A DNA stretch of 64,000 nucleotides from Lucinisca nassula (lineage: Eukaryota; Mollusca; Bivalvia; Lucinida; Lucinidae): NCBI GenBank assembly GCA_963580285.1, contig OY757021.1:92677221-92741220 (forward strand), given 5' to 3'. Positions 55,537 through 64,000 of the stretch are shown here, in pieces. The translations under genes were made by a program, and so were the position numbers. The notes below the pieces were generated by a model. The model was not told the origin of the DNA, ran no database searches, and worked only from the letters and a program-made list of their open reading frames with translations. Position 1 is the first letter of the stretch. Every line of letters starts with the position of its first letter.

Positions 55537-55689
55537 GCCATAAAATCACATCCGGGACATATATACCTGAAATGTCTTTGATTTTTGTGATTAACTACTT
55601 GACAGGACTCACATATTTCAGTTTGAGAAATTTTTCCACACTAGAAAGGGGTTTGGGCACTAGAGGGTTAATATAGGAATTTTACTGTA

Positions 55690-56260
55690 TTATTGTCGCA
55701 CCTGCTTTAGCAGGAAGGCATAGGTGTGCAAGTTTCCGTCCGTCCATCTGTACGTTTGTCCGTCCGGACGCACCAACGAAACGACATTTAGGGGGCAAAA
55801 AATTTGGACAGTTTGACACTTAAGTATCTATTCGTGAGTCCAAATGGGGTTTATTCCGTTATTTGGGTACTTAAGTGGCAAAAATTCGCTCTTAGGTGGC
55901 TTGCCGCTTAAGAGAATTTGCCGCTTAAGTAGTCAATATGCCGACGCCTAGCCACTTAAGTATCCGTTCGTGAGAACGTCCGTGCATCCGTCCAACCGTC
56001 CGTTCGTTCGTCCGCACCAACGAAACAACATTTAGGGGGCAAAAAATTTGGAAAGTTTGACACTTAGGTATATATTCGTGAGTCCAAATGGACTTTATTC
56101 CGTAATTTTGGTACTTAAGTGGCAAAAATTCGCTCTTAGGTGGCTTGCCGCTTAAGAGAATTTGCCGCTTAAGTAGTCAATATGCCGACGCCTAGCCACT
56201 TAAGTATCCATTCGTAGAGATGTCCGTCCGGTTGTCCGTCCGTCTTTCCGTCAACATTTA
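55690..56260 (+). mobile_element. Helitron-like fragment (TGTCGCACCTGC head) with two ~250-bp units
   Basis: The head GTCGCACCTGCTTTAGCAGG is followed by GTCCGTCCATCTG and two near-identical units of about 250 bp (CGCACCAACGAAACRACATT at about 55768 and 56012). Each has AAGTGGC/GCCACTT inverted motifs and TATCCGTTCGTGAGAACGTCC. A similar AGCCACTTAAGTAT module appears at 37370-37450. No 3' end was identified. Confidence 0.55.
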
Positions 56261-56919
56261 CACATGGTGTCTTGTCATCGCAACTCCTCCTACAGTTTCT
56301 TACCGATTATTTTGAAACTTTGTGTGTAGGCCAGTACATTTAGCCGGAAATGACCCTTGACCCACAACTAATTCCTTGAGAAATGTTATCTGCAATTTTA
56401 GTATCAGGAAGGTGTCCTGATTTATAGAAAAAAAGTCCTCAAAAAAATTCCGAGGGGAAAGGGTATTTTTGGGGGGTGAGAAAAAACACGAAAAATGAAG
56501 AAAAATCACAAAAACCAAGCGTATGTTAAACAATTAATACTTGACTTCATTAAATAATCCAAAACGAATATTTCTATCTGGGGAAAAATACTAAAAATTC
56601 TGAAGATAAAAGATTTCTTTTAATTTTTTTTTGTATATTTTTTGTGTGAAATTTCGAAAAACAAGTATTAGCTTTTATAAAAAGCTTGAGCCTATGGTAA
56701 GCACACATTAATTTGTGTAGAACTAAAATGTGCCAGCTACCGTTTAACAAAGTGTAAAAAAGTCACAGATATCAAATGAGGATTTCCAAATCTTATCACC
56801 AATGTCACATAAAACAAAATTTCCGATTTTTTTTTCACTATCAATTACAACTAATTGTACTACATGTTTACATTTACGGTTTCTTCATTTCTTATTCTAG
56901 TTTAAACTTTCATTTTACA
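56261..56919. other. unassigned, Helitron-core-like start
   Basis: CTTGTCATCGCAACTCCTCC at 56271 recurs at 63979 as the last bases of the window. The rest is AT-rich with no coding frame. Confidence 0.45.
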
Positions 56920-59900
56920 TTCTATCTATCTATATATCCTGCAGCACCCTCTCGCGAGGATTATGTGCAGCTGCGCGCGTCAGAAAAAGAAAAGTGTGAT
57001 AGAAGAAAAAGTATTAGATTTTAGGAGAATTGAAAGTAAAAACAGTGTTAGTAAAGTAGAGATTAAAAGCAGATAAAAACAATATTTCACGGTTCATGGC
57101 ATTGGGTGATGGAGGGTGCATATGGTCGATCTGAAAGAATCCAGATCGGAGCACACAACAGCATGAGGAGGAAGGTGATTCCATTGTACCACAGCCAAGG
57201 GGAAGAAACTGTATTTATAGTAACTGGCAGTAGTAGGGATTTGAATATAGTGCATAGTATGCATGTTTTTAGTAGTTCTGATTGGATGTCGGATGTATGT
57301 AGGGAGCGGAATCTCGACAAGACTATATACTATATTGTAGAACAATAGGAGGCGAGCATCTGCCCGCCTCTGTTCCAATGATCTCCATTCCAGGGTATTA
57401 AGCATCTGGGTCACACTACTATATGAAGAGTAGTCATGTTTGACCCATCTAGCTGCTCTTCTTTGGACTTGCTCAACCTTGTTTATATTTGACTGGGTAT
57501 ATGGGCTCCACACAGGGGAGGCATACTCAAGCTGGGGCCTAACAAGGGTATTATAAGCTGTTTCACGTATGCCTTGATGTTTGGTGCGTATATTCCTACG
57601 TATGAAGCCCAGGGTCCGATTTGCTTTGCTGGTCACGTTATGAATGTGGGTGTTCCAAGTTAAATCACGGCTAAACTCAAGGCCCAGGTACTTGGCATGA
57701 TCAGCCTCCTGGAGGACTTCACCGTGGAGAATGTAATTGTGTCTAATGGGTTTTTTAGAACGGGAAATGTGTAGGACCTGGCATTTACCCGGGTTAAATT
57801 CCATTTCCCAGTTCTTTTCCCAAGTTTCAAGCTTTTGGAGGTCCCTTTGCAATAAGGTACAGTCAGCATCACTGCGGACAGCCAAATATATTGCCGTGTC
57901 ATCTGCAAAAAGTCTGACCTGTGAGTGGATCTGCTCTGGTAGGTCATTGATGTATAAAAGAAACAGGATCGGTCCCAGTACTGATCCTTGGGGAACCCCA
58001 GATGTGACCGGAATTTGGGATGAGGTTTCCCCCTCTAGGGCTACACGTTGAGTACGGCCAAAAAGGAAAGCTTTGATCCAGTTTAGGGTGTTTGAGGTTA
58101 TGCCATGTTGGTGCAGTTTGTGGAGTAATTTAATATGGCTAACCTTATCGAATGCTTTACTAAAATCCAGGAGTATCAGGTCAGTCTGGTGACCTGCTGA
58201 TAGATTTCGTGCAAGCTCATCAACAAGTTGGATGAGCTGTGTTTCGCAGGACCTCCTTTCCCTAAATCCATGTTGAAGATCATACAAGATGTTATGTTTG
58301 TCGAGATGCTTAGTAAGGTTGGATGCAACAATATGCTCCATTAACTTGCAGCAAATGCAAGTCAAGGAGATAGGCCTGTAATTTGCAGGGTCACTTTTGT
58401 CACCCTTTTTGAACAGGGGAGAAACAGTGGCTGTCTTCCAATCCGAGGGGATTTGACCACTGGAAAGTGATTTCTGGAAAATGACCTGAAGCATGGGCGC
58501 TATTTGGTCTCTAAGGGATTTAAGGACTACTGGTTTAAGAGCATCTGGACCGGCGGCTTTGGTCGGGTTTAGGTTCGATAAGAGTTTAAGAATTCCTGCT
58601 GCTGATATGTTTATTGTAGGCATTTCCGGGAATTTGGGTAAGTATTCTTCCGGAACAGATTCTTTATTAATGGTGCCATTTGCCAATCCATTCTTGAGAG
58701 CATTGTCAGAAAGCTGACTTAAACTCAATGGTGATAGGGGTGTGAAGGAGGACTGAAATTGTCTGTTGAGAGTATTTGTCTTATCTAAATTTGTTGTGGA
58801 ATATTTGCCAGTTACAGGATCTAATAATGGACCTATACCTTGGGTGTCTTGCTTGCAGTTTTTTATGAAAGAGAAGAGTTTTTTCGTGGAAAATTTGGCA
58901 GAACTAGCCTCAGAAGGTTCAGAGGCATTTTCAGGTTTATCATTTAAACCAAGGACATAAGCCAAGTAGTTGTCATAAGCCTGTTTTATTCTTGCTTTGA
59001 CTAGATGTCGCATGTTTACAAAATGCTTCCTATCTTTGGGTCGTTTGGTAGATTTTTGCTTCTGATAAAGGGAGTCTCTTTTGCGAATTAAACGTTTTAT
59101 ACCTTGTGTGACCCAAGGAAGACTTTTTTTGGAGCCAAATTTCTTGCAGGGGACATACTTTTGGAGGCCAGTATTGATAGAAGTTTTAAAAGAGATCCAA
59201 AGTTCTTCTACTGGCTTTGAGGAAGCATTTGCCAGGAATTCAGTCTTGACCTCCTCCATGTAGGTCTTGAATCCTTCCCAATTTGCTTTCCTATACAAAA
59301 AACTGGACCTAGGTACCTGCCGCGATTCAGCGGGCTTGGTAAGGACTTCGGATATGACCATATCGTGGTCAGCTATGCCAGGGAACACCTGGGTTTCCTT
59401 AACCAAGGTATAATTTGAGGTCAGAAATAGATCTAATACATTCCCCCCTCTAGTAGGCTGGGTAACAACTTGAACCAAGTTACAGTCATCAATCAATGAA
59501 ATGAAATCTTCATAAAGTCTGGGGAAGTTACATCCAGGTTTGATTTCAGGGACAAAGTCATTGTTCCATGACAGTTTGGGGAAATTTAGGTCTCCAAGGA
59601 CCCAAATATCACCATTTAGTGCCGTGGCCGAATTTAGAGAGCGCCTAAGTTCATCCAGACTGTACACATCATTTTCTTTGGGCCTGTAATAAGCAGCAAT
59701 GTACAGTGATTTGCATCCTTCAAGTTCAACCTTAACCCATAATATTTCGCAGTCAGTGTGTAGCTGCCTCTGCTCAGTTGCAAGCATGGAATTGCGAATC
59801 AGTATAAACACACCACCGCCTTGAGTTTCTGAAGATCTGTCACGCCTAAATGGAGTATATCCTATAGACTGAGGAAAATACTCACTATCCAAATGATTTC

Positions 59901-60720
59901 CACGTAACCAAGATTCGGTGCCAACAACAATATCAGGATCATGATGCTCAAGTAATGCATGGAACTCAGCTTTCTTTTTCACAAGCGACTGACAATTTAA
60001 GTTCAACACTTTAACAGTGCTCTTAGTTAGGAGACGGCCAATCATGTTTGACGCACTTTTGACAGGTCTGATTTCTACGGTTGGGGAGGGTTCTTCGCTC
60101 AATACTGAAAAATGGTTTTCGGAAGTTACTGATGCAAAAGAGGTATTTGTACTATGAGAGAAGTTTGTTTCAAAACAATTCAGACATGTCCATGAGAAGG
60201 AAGTTTCAATAGAATAAGTATCATAAGTGTCCTCACCTATGCCTTGGCATCTAATATGAAACCAAGAGCAACAATTATCACATTCAATGGCCATGTCATT
60301 GTCTAAAACCTCTACACCACAGCTCCCACAGGGGTACTCAGGGCCTGGGTTTAGTTCCACATCAGCTGAAAGTGACACAGTCAGCAGACAAAGATATGCT
60401 AAAGATGCTATTTTTGACGTTTTCATAGGTATTTTAGGAAGTTTACCCCACCTGTACCTCGCAAATAAGCTTCCAAAACAGCAGTTGCGATTCGGACTGA
60501 AGTTTTGTGCTGGAGCGTCAATAAACTTTAACTCTGAGTTGCCATCAGCCCCAAAGGCACTGTCGCCGATATTTGCGAACTGTGTGCTTACAGAGAGAAG
60601 CACCAGGATGCTAAATATTCCAAAAAACATACCTGTTTTCCATCCACGAAAACTGGTTACAAAATGAAACTACTGCTTCCGGTTTTCAGCCAAGGTCAAG
60701 GTCGAGTCTGTGAGGCGAAC
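56920..60720 (-). mobile_element. CR1-like LINE, near full length
   Basis: The element carries the 57094-60630 ORF. On the minus strand, about 170 nt of 3' UTR follow the stop and end in a short GATA/TAGA microsatellite (plus-strand TCTATCTATCTATATATC near 56920-56940). Short 3' microsatellites in place of poly-A are typical of CR1-like LINEs. The 5' border is not resolved: about 90 nt upstream of the first ATG, to near 60720, are assigned tentatively. Target-site duplications were not found by eye. Confidence 0.8.
57094..60630 (-). CDS. Non-LTR retrotransposon polyprotein: leader, 2A-like, PHD finger, APE endonuclease, reverse transcriptase
   Basis: One uninterrupted frame of 1178 codons. 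Residues 1-20 are hydrophobic (MFFGIFSILVLLSVSTQFA). Residues 69-89 form a second Met plus hydrophobic stretch, directly followed by DVELNPGP (residues 90-97), a 2A-type ribosome-skipping motif whose break would fall between Gly96 and Pro97. A PHD finger follows: C101, C104, C117, C120, H125, C128, C149, C152. An APE-type endonuclease spans about 205-430, with LNLNCQS (206-215), Glu239 in TESWL, YYRP, GDLNFP (346-351) and ADHD (420-423). The reverse transcriptase spans about 640-960, with the catalytic FADD at 908-911. A C-terminal thumb/connection region ends at HHPMP. Domain order and the PHD finger fit the CR1-like group. No separate ORF1 is present. The lack of stops or frameshifts suggests a young, possibly active copy. 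It replicates by target-primed reverse transcription (family knowledge). Confidence 0.95.
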   Translation of the reverse strand: MFFGIFSILVLLSVSTQFANIGDSAFGADGNSELKFIDAPAQNFSPNRNCCFGSLFARYRWGKLPKIPMKTSKIASLAYLCLLTVSLSADVELNPGPEYPCGSCGVEVLDNDMAIECDNCCSWFHIRCQGIGEDTYDTYSIETSFSWTCLNCFETNFSHSTNTSFASVTSENHFSVLSEEPSPTVEIRPVKSASNMIGRLLTKSTVKVLNLNCQSLVKKKAEFHALLEHHDPDIVVGTESWLRGNHLDSEYFPQSIGYTPFRRDRSSETQGGGVFILIRNSMLATEQRQLHTDCEILWVKVELEGCKSLYIAAYYRPKENDVYSLDELRRSLNSATALNGDIWVLGDLNFPKLSWNNDFVPEIKPGCNFPRLYEDFISLIDDCNLVQVVTQPTRGGNVLDLFLTSNYTLVKETQVFPGIADHDMVISEVLTKPAESRQVPRSSFLYRKANWEGFKTYMEEVKTEFLANASSKPVEELWISFKTSINTGLQKYVPCKKFGSKKSLPWVTQGIKRLIRKRDSLYQKQKSTKRPKDRKHFVNMRHLVKARIKQAYDNYLAYVLGLNDKPENASEPSEASSAKFSTKKLFSFIKNCKQDTQGIGPLLDPVTGKYSTTNLDKTNTLNRQFQSSFTPLSPLSLSQLSDNALKNGLANGTINKESVPEEYLPKFPEMPTINISAAGILKLLSNLNPTKAAGPDALKPVVLKSLRDQIAPMLQVIFQKSLSSGQIPSDWKTATVSPLFKKGDKSDPANYRPISLTCICCKLMEHIVASNLTKHLDKHNILYDLQHGFRERRSCETQLIQLVDELARNLSAGHQTDLILLDFSKAFDKVSHIKLLHKLHQHGITSNTLNWIKAFLFGRTQRVALEGETSSQIPVTSGVPQGSVLGPILFLLYINDLPEQIHSQVRLFADDTAIYLAVRSDADCTLLQRDLQKLETWEKNWEMEFNPGKCQVLHISRSKKPIRHNYILHGEVLQEADHAKYLGLEFSRDLTWNTHIHNVTSKANRTLGFIRRNIRTKHQGIRETAYNTLVRPQLEYASPVWSPYTQSNINKVEQVQRRAARWVKHDYSSYSSVTQMLNTLEWRSLEQRRADARLLLFYNIVYSLVEIPLPTYIRHPIRTTKNMHTMHYIQIPTTASYYKYSFFPLAVVQWNHLPPHAVVCSDLDSFRSTICTLHHPMP

Positions 60721-61205
60721 GTCATGAAAAAACAATCTGCCAAGATTGTCGTCTAGAAATGAAAACATTAAGAATTGTATGTGGGAAGAACTAGATAAGG
60801 GCAAATATAAGTTATTTTTGCAAGTGTGAGAGCAATCGTGCCTATCCATGTGATAAACTTTAGGCAGCTTTCAGGTAATTGCTGGGTTTCAATATGCAAG
60901 TGGGCGTTCCAGTATGACCAGAGTTGGGGTGTCCTGGGGTAACCAGATGGAAAATGAAAAGTAGAACCAGTCAACAGAATACCAGTCATCACCTTTCATT
61001 AAATGCTTCCGGAGCAAAAGCTATCATTAAGATTGTCTACACCCGTGGGCGTTGACAATAAAGGAAAGTCGCTTAAAACAAGAAAAAATTAACATCACTG
61101 ACATATATCTTAAAAGAAAATCCATATCGGTACTTAACTTCATGAAATCATTAAAAAAATGATAGTTTCTGTGCGCCAAAATAAATGATACGTTATTGGT
61201 ACACC
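60721..61205. other. no gene recognised
   Basis: Upstream of the LINE ORF on its strand; may include more of its 5' UTR. No motifs seen. Confidence 0.4.
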
Positions 61206-61240
61206 AAAAGATTTTTTTTTGGGGGGGGGGGGGGGGAAGG
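61206..61240. repeat. T-run followed by G-run
   Basis: About ten T followed by about seventeen G, broken by nothing. A low-complexity tract in which the base count is prone to sequencing error. Confidence 0.85.
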
Positions 61241-61436
61241 AAAATCAAAAGCAAACACATCACGAAATCATGCCTATATAATTTTGACCCCCACTAACCC
61301 ACTATTATCTATGTAATTGAAAAACTTGGGGTTTAGGGGTTATATTTTATTTTTTCTGCTCAAAAACATAGCTTCTGAGATTGTTGATACTCAATAGAAC
61401 TGCCTCATCTATGTTTTGAGCAGAAATAAGTGAGTG

Positions 61437-61765
61437 AGTGTGTTTGAGGTTTACATCCCGTCAACACCATGTCATATGCAGTGGTTTCCAAAACATTTCG
61501 GCATCTAGACTTCAAGGAAAGATAGGAGTGTGATTTTCAATGTTATCTGAATAAAGCCCTTGCAAATTTATCAAGCGTAGCAGGGGAATAATGTCTAAGT
61601 AAACGGGAAAATCCTCACTACCCTTCTATTGATGAAACCCCTGCATACGGAGACCGGACCTCGGTTTAAAGACTCATCTGAGAGTCTGGCGAAGCCCTTG
61701 GATCGAACCCGCGACTCCTGGTTTATGAGGCTAGTAGCTTATCCACTACACCATGGAGGCTTCTT
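61437..61765 (-). mobile_element. tRNA-derived SINE (SINE-C related), reverse
   Basis: On the minus strand: AGCCTCCATGGTGTAGTGGA (A-box region), CGCGGGTTCGATCCAAGGGC (B box), AAACCGAGGTCCGGTCTCCG, then a long unrelated body. It shares the ACCGAGGTCC block with SINE-C at 12729. Plus-strand GAGTGAGTGTG at its far end resembles the complement of the ACTCACTC tail. Confidence 0.75.
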
Positions 61766-61814
61766 TTAGCAGAAATAAGAAAAATAATGTACATGTACAC
61801 CCCCTAAAACTCCC

Positions 61815-61975
61815 CACTGCCCCACCCACCCAGGTGTAAATGGGTAGCAGTGGTGTAAAAGTCAACTGCCTCTCCCTCGTGCGCGTGAAAACATCCAGAA
61901 TGTGTGTTCAAGAGCGATTAATTAAGCTTGAGGCTTTCATCGCAATCGAGCTAAAACAAATTAGTATAAACTATA
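61815..61975 (+). mobile_element. SINE-E 3' portion
   Basis: CCCACCCACCCAGGTGTAAA, AAATGGGTAGCAGTGGTGTA, GTTCAAGAGCGATTAATTAA and ACAAATTAGTATAAACTA match 40670-40808. The tRNA head is missing. Confidence 0.75.
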
Positions 61976-62267
61976 ACTCCAGTAGGAGGGGGTTTCTATC
62001 GAGTACCCACAATCTATGCTTTTGAGCAGACATTACGAAACACGCCTTAACAAAAACATTGTCAATTGTTCAGCCCAAAAATGGAATTTTAAGAAAAAAA
62101 AATGATGTTTTTCTGATTTCTGCTCAAAACATAGATTGCGGAGCTCGACCGAGTACCCACAATCTACATGTATGTTTTTGAGCTGATATAAGAAATTTAA
62201 TATTTATCCCTGTACTATATAAAAGTGGGGTTCGAGGGGTCAAAATTATATAGGCGTGTTTTTTGAC

Positions 62268-62500
62268 CCCATCCATCTTGGCTTGGAGTAATAGATTGGG
62301 CTGCTAATGCTTCCGCACAGAACTGATACCGACCGCATATGAGTACTGCTAAACCGCTGAGAATATCCAGAAAAGTTGCTGCAAGTCAGCCTGTCCATGC
62401 ATGTAAACCCTTTTGGATCCATTGGGCGGCAGGGTTTGGGATGTCATTTCATCTCAATGTCAGGTAAAAGTCCCACAATCTTGGAAGCAACGCCTCGTTT
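62268..62500 (+). mobile_element. SINE-A, 3'-truncated
   Basis: TGACCCCATCCATCTTGGCT, GTACTGCTAAACCGCTGAGA and TTTGGGATGTCATTTCATCT match the SINE-A body. Confidence 0.7.
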
Positions 62501-62608
62501 TCCTGATGAATAAGAAAAACGTCCGAATTTTCCTCTGGATTTTTTGGGGGGTGATCAAATCTTCCAACAGATTTAAATATGCGTGTTTTCGATATGTTTT
62601 TTATGACC

Positions 62609-63085
62609 CCAACTTTAAAAAAGTTGGAGGGGCATATTGCTTCTGGTTCGTCCATTCGACTTTCCGTTACGCCTTTGATGCATAGCATAACGCAAGAAAC
62701 GTGCATGGGTTTTGAAATTTCATATATCGATTTTTCATGGAAAATTAGCTAACGCGTATTTTTTCTTATCCGGATTTTGCCCCTTTCAAAAGTTATTGCC
62801 CTTTGATTTTTTTTATAAAATCTTGTCAGCAAAATATCTCAAAATCTATTGGAACTAGAGCCTTGTAAGTTGGTGACGAGTAGATGTCCTGATAAACTTT
62901 TGACTAAATTCCGAAAAATACTTTGTGGCTAATGGCCCTTTGTCACTTTGGGTACATTGTAGGCCTATGCTTTGTGATGCATAGCAAAACTTTAGAACCT
63001 TGCATGCCAGGGTTTTGAAATTTCATATATGGATTCCTCATGGCAAATTAGCTGAAAGATATTTTTCTCATCCGGATTTTGCCCC
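62609..63085 (+). mobile_element. Helitron-like fragment (TATGCCTCCAAC family)
   Basis: The head hairpin CCAACTTTAAAAAAGTTGG is followed by GGGGCATATTGCTTCTGG and a core with GATGCATAGCATAAC and GATGCATAGCAAAAC. It is homologous to 38931-39776. No 3' hairpin with CTAG was found, so it is taken as truncated. Confidence 0.65.
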
Positions 63086-64000
63086 TTTTAAGGCTGTTTG
63101 AGTTTGAACCATTGTGTTCAGTCAGCTCAAAACAGTTATTGTGCGCAATGTTGGGAGACAAAATTTGTAAATCAATTTCAAGGGGTACATCCCTATTATT
63201 TTTCCTGCCTGTTAAAAAGTCAGCAGCAAATTTCTATTGCAGTAAGTAGATAGGACAGTGTTGCAATTGTTCTGATTGCGATTTTGAGTGGCTGCTTCTA
63301 CAAAGTCACACATAGCTATCAAAATCTTACTCGGCCATGTTACCGGTATACACTGTATGCACATATTTACGATATTAATTCATTTGATTCTGATGCACAA
63401 ATGTGCTTCCATACATTAAAATTTTGTCATGAGACATTGACAAATGTATTTTCCGACCAAAAAAATAATAAATGTTTATTTTTACAACTTGAACATAGAT
63501 CTTGTTTATCAATAGCATACAAGGAAAATATAAATGGCATGTATTAAAAAAAAAATAGAATGTAGAAAGACTTCACTTTATCAATTTCTGACGTAAGTTT
63601 TGTTTTTGATGACGTCATTTGTTTGCGCGTGAGGAGCCTTACAGCCGGTAAAACAGTGTATGGTGCTGTTATCTGGCCATTACTTATTTAATGCTTTTTC
63701 TGCGGATTAAATCCTAATTTTCTCAGAACTGGCACGGATATTTTTTGAGGACTTTTTTTTGGTAATTAATATAACATAGCCCTGAGTTTTGGTGTTAAAA
63801 GAATTTCTCAAGGAATTAGTTGGACCATAAAAATTAAAGTACCTCGCCTAGTGTGTTTTTGCCATGGTATGAGGATGCGCATGTGGTTTGGACTTTATCG
63901 TCCAATCAATTTTTATCACTTTTTCCACATTGTGAACTTAGTCATTTTTAACCTACAATTGATATATGATAGGTACCTCTTGTCATCGCAACTCCTCTTA
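63086..64000. other. no gene recognised
   Basis: AT-rich. Contains CATTTGTTTGCGCGTGAGGA, and at the window edge CTTGTCATCGCAACTCCTC, shared with 56271. The similarity suggests the start of another repeat cut by the window end. Confidence 0.45.

Larger units (their letters stand above)
53937..55667. mobile_element. piggyBac-like non-autonomous element with palindrome array
   Basis: A 1731-bp segment is bounded by TTAA on both sides (53933-53936 and 55668-55671). Its ends are inverted: CCCTCTAATGCCC at the left and CCCTCTAGTGCCC read inward from the right. TTAA duplication with CCC ends is the piggyBac hallmark. No transposase-like ORF is present. Six copies of the palindrome ATGTATCATATATGATACAT (18-20 bp each) lie inside. 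The insertion splits a copy of the TACAGT...GACCACC MITE, and a fragment of a GACCCCC MITE and a Helitron-like head (54640 on) lie within it. Confidence 0.75.
53778..55687. mobile_element. TA-flanked MITE (CAGTGAAATTC family) split by the piggyBac-like element
   Basis: The left part (53778-53936) starts CAGTGAAATTCTGCTATTAA and the right part (55672-55687) ends AGGAATTTTACTG, followed by TA. Removing 53937-55667 plus one TTAA restores the end seen in the copy at 26325-26529 (GGTCTTAATAGAGGAATTTT in its complement). TA target and CAGT ends suggest the Tc1/mariner (pogo-like) group. Confidence 0.8.
61258..62268. mobile_element. M4 MITE copies, rearranged, with a SINE insert
   Basis: CATCACGAAATCATGCCTATA at 61258, several broken TGAGCAGAAATAAG and ACCCACAATCTA segments, and ATATAGGCGTGTTTTTTG at 62268. 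A reverse tRNA-derived SINE lies at about 61437-61765 and a SINE tail at 61815-61975. Confidence 0.55.

Noticed and set aside
60768..60992. 74-residue minus-strand frame as ORF1 of the LINE
   Set aside because: No RNA-binding or zinc motif. It lies in probable 5' flank. The single long ORF already holds the PHD finger.

Overview
This is an AT-rich animal nuclear sequence, most likely from a bivalve mollusc. The evidence is small phase-correct exons split by large GT-AG introns, tRNA-headed SINEs with CAAA or ACTC tails, Helitron/Helentron-type elements whose ends carry GTCCGTCTG-rich stretches and tandem cores, and a CR1-like LINE coding for a PHD finger. No bacterial genes, operons, rRNA or stand-alone tRNA genes were seen. 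Assignment to a species is not possible from sequence alone.

One host gene is present: RIC8A (synembryn), + strand, eleven exons from 10065 to the stop at 43652-43654. They join in frame into about 404 codons and cover roughly the last three quarters of the protein. The first ~130 residues must lie upstream of base 1; I found no exon for them in 1-10064. Every intron begins GT and ends AG, and the exon order matches the linear order of the protein. RIC8 proteins are cytosolic chaperones and nucleotide-exchange factors for G-protein alpha subunits.

The rest is almost entirely transposable elements, many nested. Region 1-10064: Helitron-like element inside a MITE, a reverse SINE, tandem repeats, a three-copy 1.1-kb direct repeat (3066-6322) and palindromic MITEs. 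Region 10065-43654: RIC8A introns packed with TTAA-flanked MITEs, SINEs, two large Helitron-like elements (15028-17978 and 37206-39928), LINE fragments and a 1.46-kb TA-flanked DNA element. Region 43655-53435: more MITEs, a Helitron-like element (45343-46173) and a decayed mariner (52096-53431). Region 53778-55687: a TTAA-flanked piggyBac-like element with six copies of a 20-bp palindrome, inserted inside another MITE. Region 56920-60630: a non-LTR retrotransposon with one uninterrupted 1178-codon ORF on the minus strand (leader, 2A-like DVELNPGP, PHD finger, endonuclease, reverse transcriptase). Region 60640-64000: degenerate MITEs, a tRNA-derived SINE and another Helitron-like fragment.

The most unusual signals are: (i) the intact LINE ORF with a hydrophobic leader ending in a 2A-like motif; (ii) a hairpin core shared by several otherwise different MITE families, with stem sequences that change together on both sides; (iii) a common end architecture in four Helitron-like families that have unrelated primary sequence; (iv) several nested insertions whose empty site can be reconstructed from sister copies within this same window; and (v) recent triplication of a 1.1-kb unit in which one internal block has been exchanged.
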